Of a DNA stretch of 64,000 nucleotides, positions 9,374 to 17,569 are shown one piece after another. Under the pieces are notes generated by a model. That model was not told the origin of the DNA, did not search any database, and worked only from the letters and a program-made list of their open reading frames with translations. Source of the DNA: Paenibacillus sp. VTT E-133291. GTDB lineage: Bacteria > Bacillota > Bacilli > Paenibacillales > Paenibacillaceae. The stretch lies in contig NZ_NFVA01000001.1 in NCBI RefSeq assembly GCF_002264395.1, positions 62,001 through 126,000 on the forward strand, in the 5' to 3' direction. How positions within the stretch are numbered: position 1 is the stretch's first letter; each line of letters starts with the position of its first letter. Position numbers and translations under genes: made by a program.

Positions 9374-9697
9374 ATGGCAATTAATTTTAATAAACCAATG
9401 ATCACTAAATTACAGCAAGAAATTACGGAGCTTGAAAGCAAGATCAAAAACACGCAGAACAAAAAAGAAAAATCAAAATTCAAAATTAATCAATTAGAAC
9501 AGGATATGAAATTTAGTAAGTCTCACACGGATTTGAGCAGTAAAATGTCGCGAATCAAAAAGTTGAACGATGAGGTAAAGAACTTAAACCGTACACAATC
9601 TGATCTTTCAAAAGAGTTAACCGCTAAGAAAAACTCTCTAAAAAAGGTTCAAGCGAACGAAACCACATCTGTTGTGAATAATTCTATAGAAGAATAA
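9374..9697 (+). CDS. Small coiled-coil protein, unknown function
   Basis: A 107-residue hydrophilic protein, almost entirely predicted alpha-helical coiled coil from the heptad spacing of Leu/Ile/Met between Lys/Glu/Gln (ITELESKIKNTQNKKEKSKF, then IKKLNDEVKNLNRTQSDL). No signal peptide, membrane segment or cysteines. A GAGGTG-type ribosome binding site precedes the ATG. It is flanked by terminators on both sides and so is probably its own transcription unit. I do not recognise a family. Confidence 0.75.
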   Translation: MAINFNKPMITKLQQEITELESKIKNTQNKKEKSKFKINQLEQDMKFSKSHTDLSSKMSRIKKLNDEVKNLNRTQSDLSKELTAKKNSLKKVQANETTSVVNNSIEE

Positions 9698-9707
9698 ATA
9701 AGGATAT

Positions 9708-9737
9708 AAAAACTGCATTTTGTATGCGGTTTTTATT
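9708..9737. terminator. Bidirectional terminator between the coiled-coil gene and nfo
   Basis: AAAAACTGCAT pairs with ATGCGGTTTTT around a 5-base loop, with T runs in both directions. It overlaps the last base of nfo and serves the convergent genes. Confidence 0.88.
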
Positions 9738-10608
9738 TTTTTATCGGCTCATCAGTCTCCCCTCTTAACAATGAGATTTCATGCTTATAGGGTGCGTTGA
9801 CATACTTCTTTTCACCGATGGAGGGGGTCTCTAGAAGTTTGGGAATGGTCGATAGTTGAGGATGGTGGACTACATATCGTAATGCCCGAAGGCCAATATA
9901 TCCGTGTCCAATATTTTCGTGCCTGTCTTTTCGCGAGCCCATAATATTCTTAGAATCATTTACGTGAATGACCTTCAGGCGCTCTATTCCAATTACGCAA
10001 TCAAATTGATCTAAGATGCCATCAAAATCCTCCTTCACATTATAACCAGCGTCGTGGATATGGCAAGTATCCAAACAAATCGATAATCGCTCATTGTGAG
10101 TCACTCCATCAATAATAGCTGCAAGTTCCTCAAAAGTAACTCCGCACTCGCTGCCTTTTCCCGCCATCGTCTCTAATGAAACCTGAACATTTCGTTTATC
10201 GGCTAACACTTCATTCAAGCCTTCTATGATCCGCGAGATTCCAGCCTCTGAACCCGCACCAACATGGGAACCGGGATGTAGGACAATTTGCGTAGAGCCT
10301 AAAGCTTCCGTTCTTATAATTTCGGATTGAAGAAACTCTATACTGTGCTCGAAGACCTGAGACGATATCGTATTCCCTAAGTTCACAATAAACGGAGCAT
10401 GTACCACAATATTTGAAATGCCGTTAGCGCTCATGTGAGCTTGGCCAGCTTCAATATTCAAGGCTTCAATGGGTTTGCGACGTGTATTATGAGGTGCTCC
10501 GGTATATATCAGGAAGGTGGTCGCTCCATAAGATGATGCCTCTTCGCTAGCCCGAAGGAGCATCTTTGGTCCAGTCATGGATACATGTGACCCAAGGAGT
10601 AAAGACAT
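9733..10608 (-). CDS. nfo: Deoxyribonuclease IV (endonuclease IV, AP endonuclease)
   Basis: A 291-residue TIM-barrel base-excision-repair enzyme that cleaves DNA 5' to abasic sites using three zinc ions. Ligand motifs appear in order: [72 protein letters not shown] and LLETPS. The start at 10608 ([13 protein letters not shown]) is chosen because AAGGAAGG lies 10 bp upstream and it matches the family N-terminus; the frame is open 16 codons further. It stands alone on the minus strand. Confidence 0.96.
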   Translation of the reverse strand: MSLLLGSHVSMTGPKMLLRASEEASSYGATTFLIYTGAPHNTRRKPIEALNIEAGQAHMSANGISNIVVHAPFIVNLGNTISSQVFEHSIEFLQSEIIRTEALGSTQIVLHPGSHVGAGSEAGISRIIEGLNEVLADKRNVQVSLETMAGKGSECGVTFEELAAIIDGVTHNERLSICLDTCHIHDAGYNVKEDFDGILDQFDCVIGIERLKVIHVNDSKNIMGSRKDRHENIGHGYIGLRALRYVVHHPQLSTIPKLLETPSIGEKKYVNAPYKHEISLLRGETDEPIKK

Positions 10609-10828
10609 CAGATTTAAACCTTCCTTTCTATAGAGAAGTAGATTGATTTTAGTCATTAATTGATGTCATTATATATCTATTAACATTTGTAAAATGCCCT
10701 AATGTTATGTATTGTAGCTAATTACGCAATTGCAACTGCAAGTGGCGCAAACGCAACCTCAATCATATAGCCTTTACTCCATTGTTTTTCTATAATAAAG
10801 GTAATATTTAGCAAAGGAGAGTAATCCA

Positions 10829-11617
10829 ATGTCTTTTAGCGAAAAATTGTTGCAACTTAGAAAAGAAAAAGGTTATTCCCAGGAAATGCTGGCTGAAAAG
10901 CTGTGCACGTCTAGACAGGCAGTCAGCAAGTGGGAAAACGGACAAGGGTTCCCTGAAACCGAAAAGCTGCTTAAGATTGGTAACTTATTCGATGTGTCCA
11001 TCGATTATTTGCTAAAGGAGGGCGAGGTGAAGGGCGGTGTTGAAGAGCGTGGGTATTATGTCAGTCAAGAGATGGCGGAAGGGTATTTGATTCATCAGCA
11101 AAAGTCATCCAATCGCATTGCGACAGGCGTGTGCCTATTAATTATGGCTTTTTTGCCGTATTTCATGCTTAGAAAGGAACCCGTCATTTATTCCTTTCTT
11201 ATTATCATTTTGTTGGCGGCAGGGGGTATTGTTATTCTTGTGTCCGCCATATTGAAGAACGACGAAAGGTACCATGTGCTGGATAAAGAGGCGCTGATGT
11301 TGGATCAAGGTTATGTGAAACAATTGACGGAACGTTTGAATAGATTAAAGAGTAGATATGTAACTATGAGCATTGTGGGTGCTGGTATGTTAGCGGTAGG
11401 CGGAATGGGCTTTTTGCTGGAGAAAAAGGGGATCTCTGAAGGCGTTTTAGTCCCTTATTATCCAATTTGCGTCATTTTGATCGCTATGGGCGCATATGTA
11501 ATTATTCGAACATCTACACTGTGGTCCTCTTATAGTCTGCTGATCTATAATGAGAAACATGTTAATCAGAGAAATGACGGCTTCTGGAGAAAAATCAAAA
11601 AGAAGTTGGCCGAATAA
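10829..11617 (+). CDS. XRE-family transcriptional regulator with membrane C-terminus
   Basis: A 262-residue protein with an N-terminal Cro/CI helix-turn-helix (residues ~5-62, LCTSRQAVSKWENGQGFPE). A hydrophobic part follows, with segments near 94-110, 115-137, 173-192 and 203-222. This layout is common in Firmicutes as membrane-tethered regulators, often sensing cell-envelope conditions. Ribosome binding site AAAGGAGAG precedes the ATG. No clear target operon is adjacent; it ends at its own terminator. Confidence 0.85.
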   Translation: MSFSEKLLQLRKEKGYSQEMLAEKLCTSRQAVSKWENGQGFPETEKLLKIGNLFDVSIDYLLKEGEVKGGVEERGYYVSQEMAEGYLIHQQKSSNRIATGVCLLIMAFLPYFMLRKEPVIYSFLIIILLAAGGIVILVSAILKNDERYHVLDKEALMLDQGYVKQLTERLNRLKSRYVTMSIVGAGMLAVGGMGFLLEKKGISEGVLVPYYPICVILIAMGAYVIIRTSTLWSSYSLLIYNEKHVNQRNDGFWRKIKKKLAE

Positions 11618-11637
11618 TAAGCTTGGTGATAAATATG

Positions 11638-11670
11638 CCTCGTCAGGGAAAATGCTGACGAGGTTTTATA
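11638..11670 (+). terminator. Terminator after the XRE regulator
   Basis: Perfect 9-bp stem CCTCGTCAG / CTGACGAGG around an 8-base loop, followed by TTTTATAATTT. Between here and 11788 I see no further gene, only the 3' flank of the convergent M23 gene. Confidence 0.88.
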
Positions 11671-11788
11671 ATTTAATGGCTCCGCAATGTTGTCTCTATT
11701 GGTTCATGCTAACCAAGTTATTGAGCTGCCTGAAAGCATGAGAACTGTGCAAGAAGCCGCAGAAGCGATTGGCTTATACGAAAGATCG

Positions 11789-12778
11789 CTATTCAGTAGC
11801 GGCAATCGTCTCACCTTGTATTGGTTTCAATCCGTTCTCCCACCTAACAGGGATAGAATGAGAGGTGAACAAATTCACTCCGTCAGAGATTTGAAAATGC
11901 AAATGGGGCTCACTAGTGTTGCCTGAGTTACCTGTTAGCCCAATGACATCACCTTTTTTGACTTTATCGCCTGGCTTTACTGTAATCGATCCTTTCTTAA
12001 GATGGGCTAAATGGCTGTATTCGCCACCGTGATCGATGACCACGTTATTTCCGGTTGCCTGATTAGGGTTCATGACACCGACGGGTTCATTATCTTTAAT
12101 ATCATTCACTACCGACACAACTGTACCATCCGCTGGTGCAACAATATTTTTTCCAAAGGCATAATAGCTTTTGTTTTTCAGCGGGTCCCCTTTATAAGAA
12201 TAGTGATCCTTGGCTTGGATGAAATCATAGGCGTAACGCTGGATCTCTACTTCATAATGATAATTTACGAGGACATTCTCTCCACCCCAAAATACATACC
12301 AGTCACCTTGGAAGGGCAATGCGTATTCATGCTTACTAAGCTTTGTATCGGTTTCAGGGGAGGATGTAAGCTCTTGAATCTGGATTAATGAAATGGTTCC
12401 ATCCGGATCAAACATTCCGATAAGTCCCTTATTGCCTGCATCGCTCACCCATGTGCGACGATCAAATCCATTAAGCTGCATGTCAGAAGCTTGATTCAGT
12501 GACTGGATATCCTTAGTAAATTCCTTAGCAGTCTCAGCTAATTCCGTTTCACTTATCTCATCTTTCAAAGACTGGCTAAATTGAGCGTACATTTCTTTAT
12601 AGTTCCCTTTAAGCAGTAACTTAGGAAGATCACCTGGCAGGAATACGGTTTCGTTTGATGTTACGGCTGAACTGGATGTTTGCTCCATTTTTGCATTATT
12701 AATATCCCCTTTTCCTCCTCCACATGCTGTTAATAGTAAGGTAAGTGATCCTATCGCCATGATTGTTTTTGCTGACAC
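11789..12778 (-). CDS. M23-family (LytM-like) metallopeptidase lipoprotein
   Basis: A 329-residue envelope protein with lipobox LLLTAC at the N-terminus. A DUF3887-like domain follows (~50-115, KLLLKGNYKEMYAQFSQSLK), then a C-terminal M23 domain. The M23 motifs are RYAYDF (first ligand region), GNNVVIDHGGEYSHLAHL and EPHLHFQI. Relatives cut peptide crossbridges in peptidoglycan or act as activators. The given start is a GTG with no evident ribosome binding site; a well-spaced GGGAGG lies 39 bp further upstream in front of an ATA codon (see findings), which would add 13 residues and a more basic n-region. Confidence 0.9.
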   Translation of the reverse strand: MSAKTIMAIGSLTLLLTACGGGKGDINNAKMEQTSSSAVTSNETVFLPGDLPKLLLKGNYKEMYAQFSQSLKDEISETELAETAKEFTKDIQSLNQASDMQLNGFDRRTWVSDAGNKGLIGMFDPDGTISLIQIQELTSSPETDTKLSKHEYALPFQGDWYVFWGGENVLVNYHYEVEIQRYAYDFIQAKDHYSYKGDPLKNKSYYAFGKNIVAPADGTVVSVVNDIKDNEPVGVMNPNQATGNNVVIDHGGEYSHLAHLKKGSITVKPGDKVKKGDVIGLTGNSGNTSEPHLHFQISDGVNLFTSHSIPVRWENGLKPIQGETIAATE

Positions 12779-12945
12779 CCCAGGTTTATTTGTAATTTTC
12801 TTAGCGCTTTTATCTATGTTTATCGCCTCCCATAGTGAAATTGTAGCAACCCAGTCTTAGCGCTTCTGAAACTTTGTATGAATTCGCTCTTAACTTTTTT
12901 GGAAATCTACGAACACGAATTAAGCTTCCGTTAAGGAAAGTGCGA

Positions 12946-12973
12946 TTGATCGCGAGAAAAATCATGCTATGAT
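12946..12973 (+). promoter_or_regulatory. Candidate sigma-A promoter for the OmpR-type operon
   Basis: TTGATC and TATGAT separated by 16 bp, about 40 bp before the response-regulator start codon. Confidence 0.5.
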
Positions 12974-13010
12974 GATAAAAACATCGGTTATTTGGAAAGG
13001 GAATTACACA

Positions 13011-13766
13011 ATGAATGAAGCTTCGATTTTACTTGTGGATGATGAGCAATCGCTTTTGGAGATTATGGAGACAGTGCTGCGCAAGGAAGGTTTTCTGAAT
13101 ATTGATACAGCGGTGACGGGTGAAGAGGCTTTGAGTGCCTGCGAAGCCCATAAATATGATTTGATTGTATTGGATGTGATGTTGCCAGGACGCAGCGGAA
13201 TCGAAATCTGTCCATTTATCCGGCAGACGACGGACGCACCCATCCTATTTCTTACAGCTCGAACCTCTGATTTTGATAAGCTGACTGGATTTGCTATAGG
13301 TGGCGATGATTATATCACCAAACCCTTTAATCCACTTGAAGTGGTAGCTCGCATTAGAGCACAACTGCGGAGATATTTAAGCTCGCCCGCCCATTTCAGT
13401 GCTGAAAAGAAAGCAGAGACCGTTCACAATAAATCTGCGACCGTTTACGATTATGGGAGGTTTAAACTCGATGAGACAGCAGGAGAGCTACTCGTTGAGG
13501 GGGAGTCGGTCTCTTGTCCGGCACTTGTATTTCAACTGCTTTTGTTCTTATGTAAACATCCCAATCAAATCTTCAGCAAAAGCGAATTATATGAAAGGGT
13601 TTGGGGGGAAGAAGCGTTAAGTGACGATAACACGGTCATGGTGCATATTCACCGCATTAGAGAACGTATAGAAGCAGACCCGTCTGACCCGAAATTTATC
13701 GTTAATGTTAGAGGCCTTGGCTACAAGCTGGTTAAAGCGGAACGCCAAGGGTTGTCTATGCCATGA
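13011..13766 (+). CDS. Response regulator, OmpR/PhoB family
   Basis: A 251-residue DNA-binding regulator. Its receiver domain has the acidic pair D9/D10, phospho-acceptor D55 in LIVLDVMLPG and K104 in DDYITKPFNP. The winged-helix domain covers ~145-245 (VWGEEALSDDNTVMVHIHRI, then NVRGLGYKL). ATG 13011 follows AAAGGGA and the 'MNEASILLVDDEQS' start fits the family; 14 upstream in-frame codons are unlikely to be translated. The stop overlaps the kinase start by 4 bp (ATGA), so the two are translationally coupled. Signal and targets unknown. Confidence 0.95.
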   Translation: MNEASILLVDDEQSLLEIMETVLRKEGFLNIDTAVTGEEALSACEAHKYDLIVLDVMLPGRSGIEICPFIRQTTDAPILFLTARTSDFDKLTGFAIGGDDYITKPFNPLEVVARIRAQLRRYLSSPAHFSAEKKAETVHNKSATVYDYGRFKLDETAGELLVEGESVSCPALVFQLLLFLCKHPNQIFSKSELYERVWGEEALSDDNTVMVHIHRIRERIEADPSDPKFIVNVRGLGYKLVKAERQGLSMP

Positions 13767-15514
13767 ATATCAAACGCCGACTAACGTTAAAATTTGTACT
13801 TCAGCTTGCAATTACTGGCGTGGTGGTTCTCGCTATATCTGCTGTGACGCTAACTTGGATCTTGCTGCGGTTTCTTGATATCAGTCTGACGCGTGATTTT
13901 GCTAATGTGGGTCTAGAGCAATTGGTTGAATCTTCTAAGATTGATGAGAACGGTATTCAATTTTCCCCAAGCTTACTGGAGCAAGTGAAGAAAAATAAAG
14001 GCTGGCTTCAAAGTCTTAATGAAGATGGACAGGTTGAGAGTGCCTATAATACACCCAAAGATGTACCTACACAATATGGTCCTGGTGAAATAGTTTCTTA
14101 CTGGATGGGGGCTCAGCCATTTCCTTATCAGCTCGCTTTATGGATTCAAGAAAAGAATGGTAAACAGTACACACTGGTATATGGTGCACCTAATGTATTA
14201 GATCCTTTATTAAAGAAAATAAAGGAAGATTCATCCGTCGATGCGAAAGAGTTGCCGGAAATTCCTGATGATCTAAAAAAAGAGATTAAATCTGCTCAAG
14301 CTTATGTCCAGCTTATAGATTCATCAGGCAAGGAATTACTTTCGTATAACAGACCTAATATGATTCCCACGGAGTATTCCGTTCAAGAGCTTGCGCTTAG
14401 AACCATGTACAGTGATCGATATGGCTACCATGTTCTATCTTCTTTTGATAAGGAGTCAGGTCGTACTTGGATCATCGGAGAGCCTAATATCAAGGGAGCA
14501 GATTCAGGAAAAACAATGCGGGTTCCAGAAGAGGTTAAGGTCGTGATCATCGGCTCGGTTGCTATGCTTATCGCTTTATTAATCGCGTTTATACTACTCT
14601 CGTTATGGCAAGCCCATCGTTTTGGTGCGCCAATGCTGCATATGCTCGTATGGCTCGATTCCATTGGAAATGCCATTTATACAGAACCAACGGATCGTAA
14701 AGGACTTCGTCGCAGTCGAACACCCATCGGTAAATGGAGGCGAAGATATCGTGTTTTTGCTGATGTGATGGATTCCATTGAGAAATTATCAGCAACCTTG
14801 AAGAGAGATCAAGTGTTGCGTGAGGAGACGGAAAGCTTACGAGAGGAATGGATCGCGGGTGTTACCCATGATTTGAAAACTCCATTATCCTCTATCACAG
14901 GATATGCTCATTTACTGGCCGAACCGTCATATGATTGGTCGAAAGAGGAAGTTCGTAAGTTTACAACAACGATGTTAGATAAATCGGCCCATATGGACAT
15001 GTTGATCAGTGATCTTGCGATGACCTATCGTTTAAAGACAGGAATTAAACCACCGGAGACCATGGAAGTTGAATTGAACACTTGGATGCAACAAGCTCTA
15101 GAACAAGCTGCTGCTAATCCTGCCTATGGGAAACAGCGAATTGTATTTCTGCCTGCACAAACCGAAGTTAAAGCTCAATTGTACACACCTTGGCTGGAAA
15201 GAGTTGTCAACAATTTAACTGCGAATGCGTTGCTCCATAACCCGCCGGATACGAAGTTAACCGTCTCGCTTATTCATCATCAGACGGACAGCGGATTTAT
15301 CATTCAATTTGCTGACGACGGCGATGGAATGGATGAAGAAACAATGATTCGGCTATTTGAGCGATATTATCGAGGAACAGATACAGCATCTACCTCCAAC
15401 GGCTCTGGACTCGGTATGGCAATCTCCAAAGGATTGATCGAATGCATGGGTGGTCAGATTGCTGTAGAGAGTCATGTAGGTAAAGGAACGGTTATTAAGT
15501 TAATATGGAGCTGA
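13763..15514 (+). CDS. Sensor histidine kinase (partner of the OmpR-type regulator)
   Basis: A 583-residue membrane kinase with transmembrane segments at ~15-35 and ~258-280 enclosing an extracytoplasmic sensor of ~220 residues. The phospho-acceptor is H369 in GVTHDLKTPLSSITGYAHLL. ATPase boxes follow: NNLTANALLHN (N box), FADDGDGMDEE (G1) and GSGLGMAISKGLIECMGG (G2). A charged linker between membrane and dimerisation domain replaces an obvious HAMP motif. Forms a two-gene operon with the regulator and ends at a terminator. Confidence 0.94.
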   Translation: MNIKRRLTLKFVLQLAITGVVVLAISAVTLTWILLRFLDISLTRDFANVGLEQLVESSKIDENGIQFSPSLLEQVKKNKGWLQSLNEDGQVESAYNTPKDVPTQYGPGEIVSYWMGAQPFPYQLALWIQEKNGKQYTLVYGAPNVLDPLLKKIKEDSSVDAKELPEIPDDLKKEIKSAQAYVQLIDSSGKELLSYNRPNMIPTEYSVQELALRTMYSDRYGYHVLSSFDKESGRTWIIGEPNIKGADSGKTMRVPEEVKVVIIGSVAMLIALLIAFILLSLWQAHRFGAPMLHMLVWLDSIGNAIYTEPTDRKGLRRSRTPIGKWRRRYRVFADVMDSIEKLSATLKRDQVLREETESLREEWIAGVTHDLKTPLSSITGYAHLLAEPSYDWSKEEVRKFTTTMLDKSAHMDMLISDLAMTYRLKTGIKPPETMEVELNTWMQQALEQAAANPAYGKQRIVFLPAQTEVKAQLYTPWLERVVNNLTANALLHNPPDTKLTVSLIHHQTDSGFIIQFADDGDGMDEETMIRLFERYYRGTDTASTSNGSGLGMAISKGLIECMGGQIAVESHVGKGTVIKLIWS

Positions 15515-15528
15515 TCTCTCCATTCAAG

Positions 15529-15568
15529 CCCTCGCTGTATTCCAACCGGAAACCGCGAGGGTTATTTG
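15529..15568 (+). terminator. Terminator after the histidine kinase gene
   Basis: CCCTCGC (15529-15535) pairs with GCGAGGG (15555-15561), followed by TTATTTGTATTTATT. Confidence 0.75.
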
Positions 15569-15607
15569 TATTTATTAGGTTGAGATAAGTTCAGGAATAT
15601 AAAGGAG

Positions 15608-15642
15608 TTGACATCCTTTTAAAATGTAACTACAATAGTTAC
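15608..15642 (+). promoter_or_regulatory. Sigma-A promoter with overlapping palindromic operator (HxlR/QorR-like)
   Basis: TTGACA (15608-15613), 17-bp spacer and TACAAT (15631-15636) form a near-consensus promoter. A perfect palindrome GTAACTA-CAA-TAGTTAC (15626-15642) covers the -10 element, where a repressor would block initiation. Sites of this kind control QorB-type reductases under HxlR-family redox regulators; the assignment to HxlR is inference since no such gene is adjacent. Confidence 0.7.
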
Positions 15643-15697
15643 AGGTTAGTGTTTATTAAGAGGAATCATATCATTCATATTTGAGGAGGAAATTTAA

Positions 15698-16564
15698 ATG
15701 AAAATAGCTATAACAGGAGCAACAGGTCAATTCGGATCCTTAGTAATAGAATCTCTACTTAAAACTGTACCCGCTGGAGAACTTGTAGTTAGTGTTCGGA
15801 ATCCAGATAAAGCAAGTGATCTTAAAACGCGTGGAGTGGAAGTCCGTCATGGTGACTTTGATCAGCCGGAGACGCTGGCTACAGCATTTGCCGGTGTGGA
15901 TCGATTGTTAATAGTTTCTGCAGATGGGGATAACGAGACTCGGATTCGCCAACATAAAGCAGCTGTTGATGCAGCTGTTAAAGCCGGGGTTGGGTTTATT
16001 GCCTACACAAGCGTAGGAGATGCAGAGAAGAGCGAGCTGTTCCTTGCTGAAGTACATCGTGTAACTGAAGAAACCATTCGAGCTACAGGAATTCCTTTCA
16101 GTTTCCTTCGTAACAACTGGTATATGGAAAATGAGGTTGGATCGATTCAAGGTGCAGTAGCAGGTGCTCCATGGGTAACTTCTGCTGGGAGTGGTAAGGT
16201 TGGCTGGGCTGCACGAGGCGATTATGCAGAAGCTGCCGCAAATGTTCTGACAGGGGAAGGACATGAGAATACGGTCTATGAATTGTCTGGCAAGCCTTTA
16301 ACACAAGATGAGTTGACAAAGATTATAGGTGACGTAATCGGTAAAGAAATCAAAGTGATGCAAGTTGATGACGAAGCTTATGTGAAAATTATGGCTGAGG
16401 TCGGTGTACCAGAAGCTGCACTGCCAATTGTTGTTGCGATTCAGCGTGGTATTCGTGAAGGATGGCTGGATATTGTAAGTGACGATCTGGAGAAAGTATT
16501 GAGTCGTCCTGTCACTCCGTTAGCGGATGTCATTCGTGATTTAGTAAATAGTCTGCAAGCTTAA
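15698..16564 (+). CDS. NmrA-like NAD(P)H-dependent reductase, QorB (quinone oxidoreductase 2) type
   Basis: A 288-residue Rossmann-fold protein with nucleotide-binding motif GATGQFGS at residues 7-14. The family pattern continues with VVSVRNPDKASDL, VRHGDFDQPETL, FIAYTSVGDA and FSFLRNNWYMEN. QorB/YtfG homologues reduce quinones with NADPH and protect against electrophile or quinone stress. Ribosome binding site GAGGAGG. The strong promoter and operator upstream suggest inducible expression; monocistronic with its own terminator. Confidence 0.9.
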   Translation: MKIAITGATGQFGSLVIESLLKTVPAGELVVSVRNPDKASDLKTRGVEVRHGDFDQPETLATAFAGVDRLLIVSADGDNETRIRQHKAAVDAAVKAGVGFIAYTSVGDAEKSELFLAEVHRVTEETIRATGIPFSFLRNNWYMENEVGSIQGAVAGAPWVTSAGSGKVGWAARGDYAEAAANVLTGEGHENTVYELSGKPLTQDELTKIIGDVIGKEIKVMQVDDEAYVKIMAEVGVPEAALPIVVAIQRGIREGWLDIVSDDLEKVLSRPVTPLADVIRDLVNSLQA

Positions 16565-16580
16565 ATAATATATCAAGATT

Positions 16581-16623
16581 AAAGGCCTCTTCTTGGTGAA
16601 TAACCAGAAGAGGCCTTTTTTGT
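16581..16623 (+). terminator. Strong terminator after the QorB-like gene
   Basis: AAAGGCCTCTTC and GAAGAGGCCTTT form a 12-bp stem (extended by TGGT/ACCA) followed by TTTTTT. Confidence 0.93.
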
Positions 16624-16782
16624 GCATCGTTAATATCAATGATAAAGGTTTCGTGAAAATTCACTATTATAACGTGGCTTCTGTCAGATCTCATGTTAAT
16701 GTAATAATGATATAATAGGAAACATATGTGAACTATTGGTGTTATGAGAATGATTGAATCGAAGAGAAGGGGTTGAATATTA

Positions 16783-17331
16783 ATGAGAACAAAAATCTGG
16801 ATGGCTTCTGGTGCAGTAGTTGTAGTTGTTTTAGGGGCAGTTTTATTTATGGGGGGAAACGATAATAAATCTCCTGCAGCAACCGATACAGCTAACGTTA
16901 AGCAATTGGTGCAGCAATATAGCTCAAGCAGCATGAAAGACCTCTCTGCTTCCATCACTTCAGAGCAGCTCATTGTGACCGACAGCAACAATAAATCAAC
17001 CAAATATGACTTGCCCAAAGATGAGTTTTTTGTTTCCATCGCACCATATGTTAAGAATACACACCCGTGTGCAACACATAGCTTGACTGGATGCCAAGGG
17101 GAATTAACAGAACAAGCGTTTAATGTATATGTCGAGGACACTGAGGGCAACGTGATTGTGGATCAAACTATACAGTCTCAATCTAACGGCTTCATTGATC
17201 TTTGGTTACCTCGCGATAAGAAATATAATGTAACGATTGAACAGGATGGTGTAAAAGCGAAAGCCGCACTTTCCACTTTTAAGAGTGATAATACATGTGT
17301 AACGACCATGCTATTAGTAGAGAGTATCTAA
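16783..17331 (+). CDS. CueP-family metal-binding protein
   Basis: A 182-residue extracytoplasmic protein with an N-terminal hydrophobic anchor (residues ~5-25) and no lipobox cysteine. Its body carries the CueP signature: YDLPKDEFFVSIAPYV, THPCATHSLTGCQGE, NGFIDLWLPRDKKYNVT and a terminal NTCVTTML. The three Cys residues sit in HPC, GCQ and TCV. CueP of Salmonella binds copper in the periplasm and supplies it to superoxide dismutase; here the protein would be tethered outside the Gram-positive membrane. It stands alone, with no copper ATPase or CsoR-like gene near it. Named from recalled family motifs. Confidence 0.85.
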   Translation: MRTKIWMASGAVVVVVLGAVLFMGGNDNKSPAATDTANVKQLVQQYSSSSMKDLSASITSEQLIVTDSNNKSTKYDLPKDEFFVSIAPYVKNTHPCATHSLTGCQGELTEQAFNVYVEDTEGNVIVDQTIQSQSNGFIDLWLPRDKKYNVTIEQDGVKAKAALSTFKSDNTCVTTMLLVESI

Positions 17332-17501
17332 ACACCAGAGACAGCGAAGTCGCTACTTTCTCTAAAAATTCCATATCAGGCCTGCCGTTTATAATCCTTC
17401 CATTTCATGAAACCTTGATCTAATAGGTTCAATTTATGGGAGTTTTTTTTATGCTTCTGCAAGAATATATAGGTTTTCAGGTATAGTTTATTTATAGTTA
17501 T

Positions 17502-17527
17502 TTTCCACGTCTTGGAAATGGTATAAT
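17502..17527 (+). promoter_or_regulatory. Candidate promoter -10 with adjacent inverted repeat, creatininase gene
   Basis: TTTCCA (17502-17507) and TGGAAA (17513-17518) form a palindrome with 5-bp centre just upstream of TATAAT (17522-17527). No good -35 is visible at 17 bp, which fits an activated promoter. The stretch 17332-17501 holds no gene. Confidence 0.35.
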
Positions 17528-17569
17528 CTGATGGATATCAAGATTCGAGCTTTTATAGGGAGTGCTATT

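Noticed and set aside
11550-11926. Two short plus-strand frames between the XRE and M23 genes
   Set aside because: They cross a strong terminator and run antisense to the M23 C-terminus, with no ribosome binding sites.
16530-17150. 206-codon minus-strand frame antisense to the CueP-like gene
   Set aside because: The plus-strand CueP motifs are unmistakable; the antisense frame crosses a terminator and has no family features.
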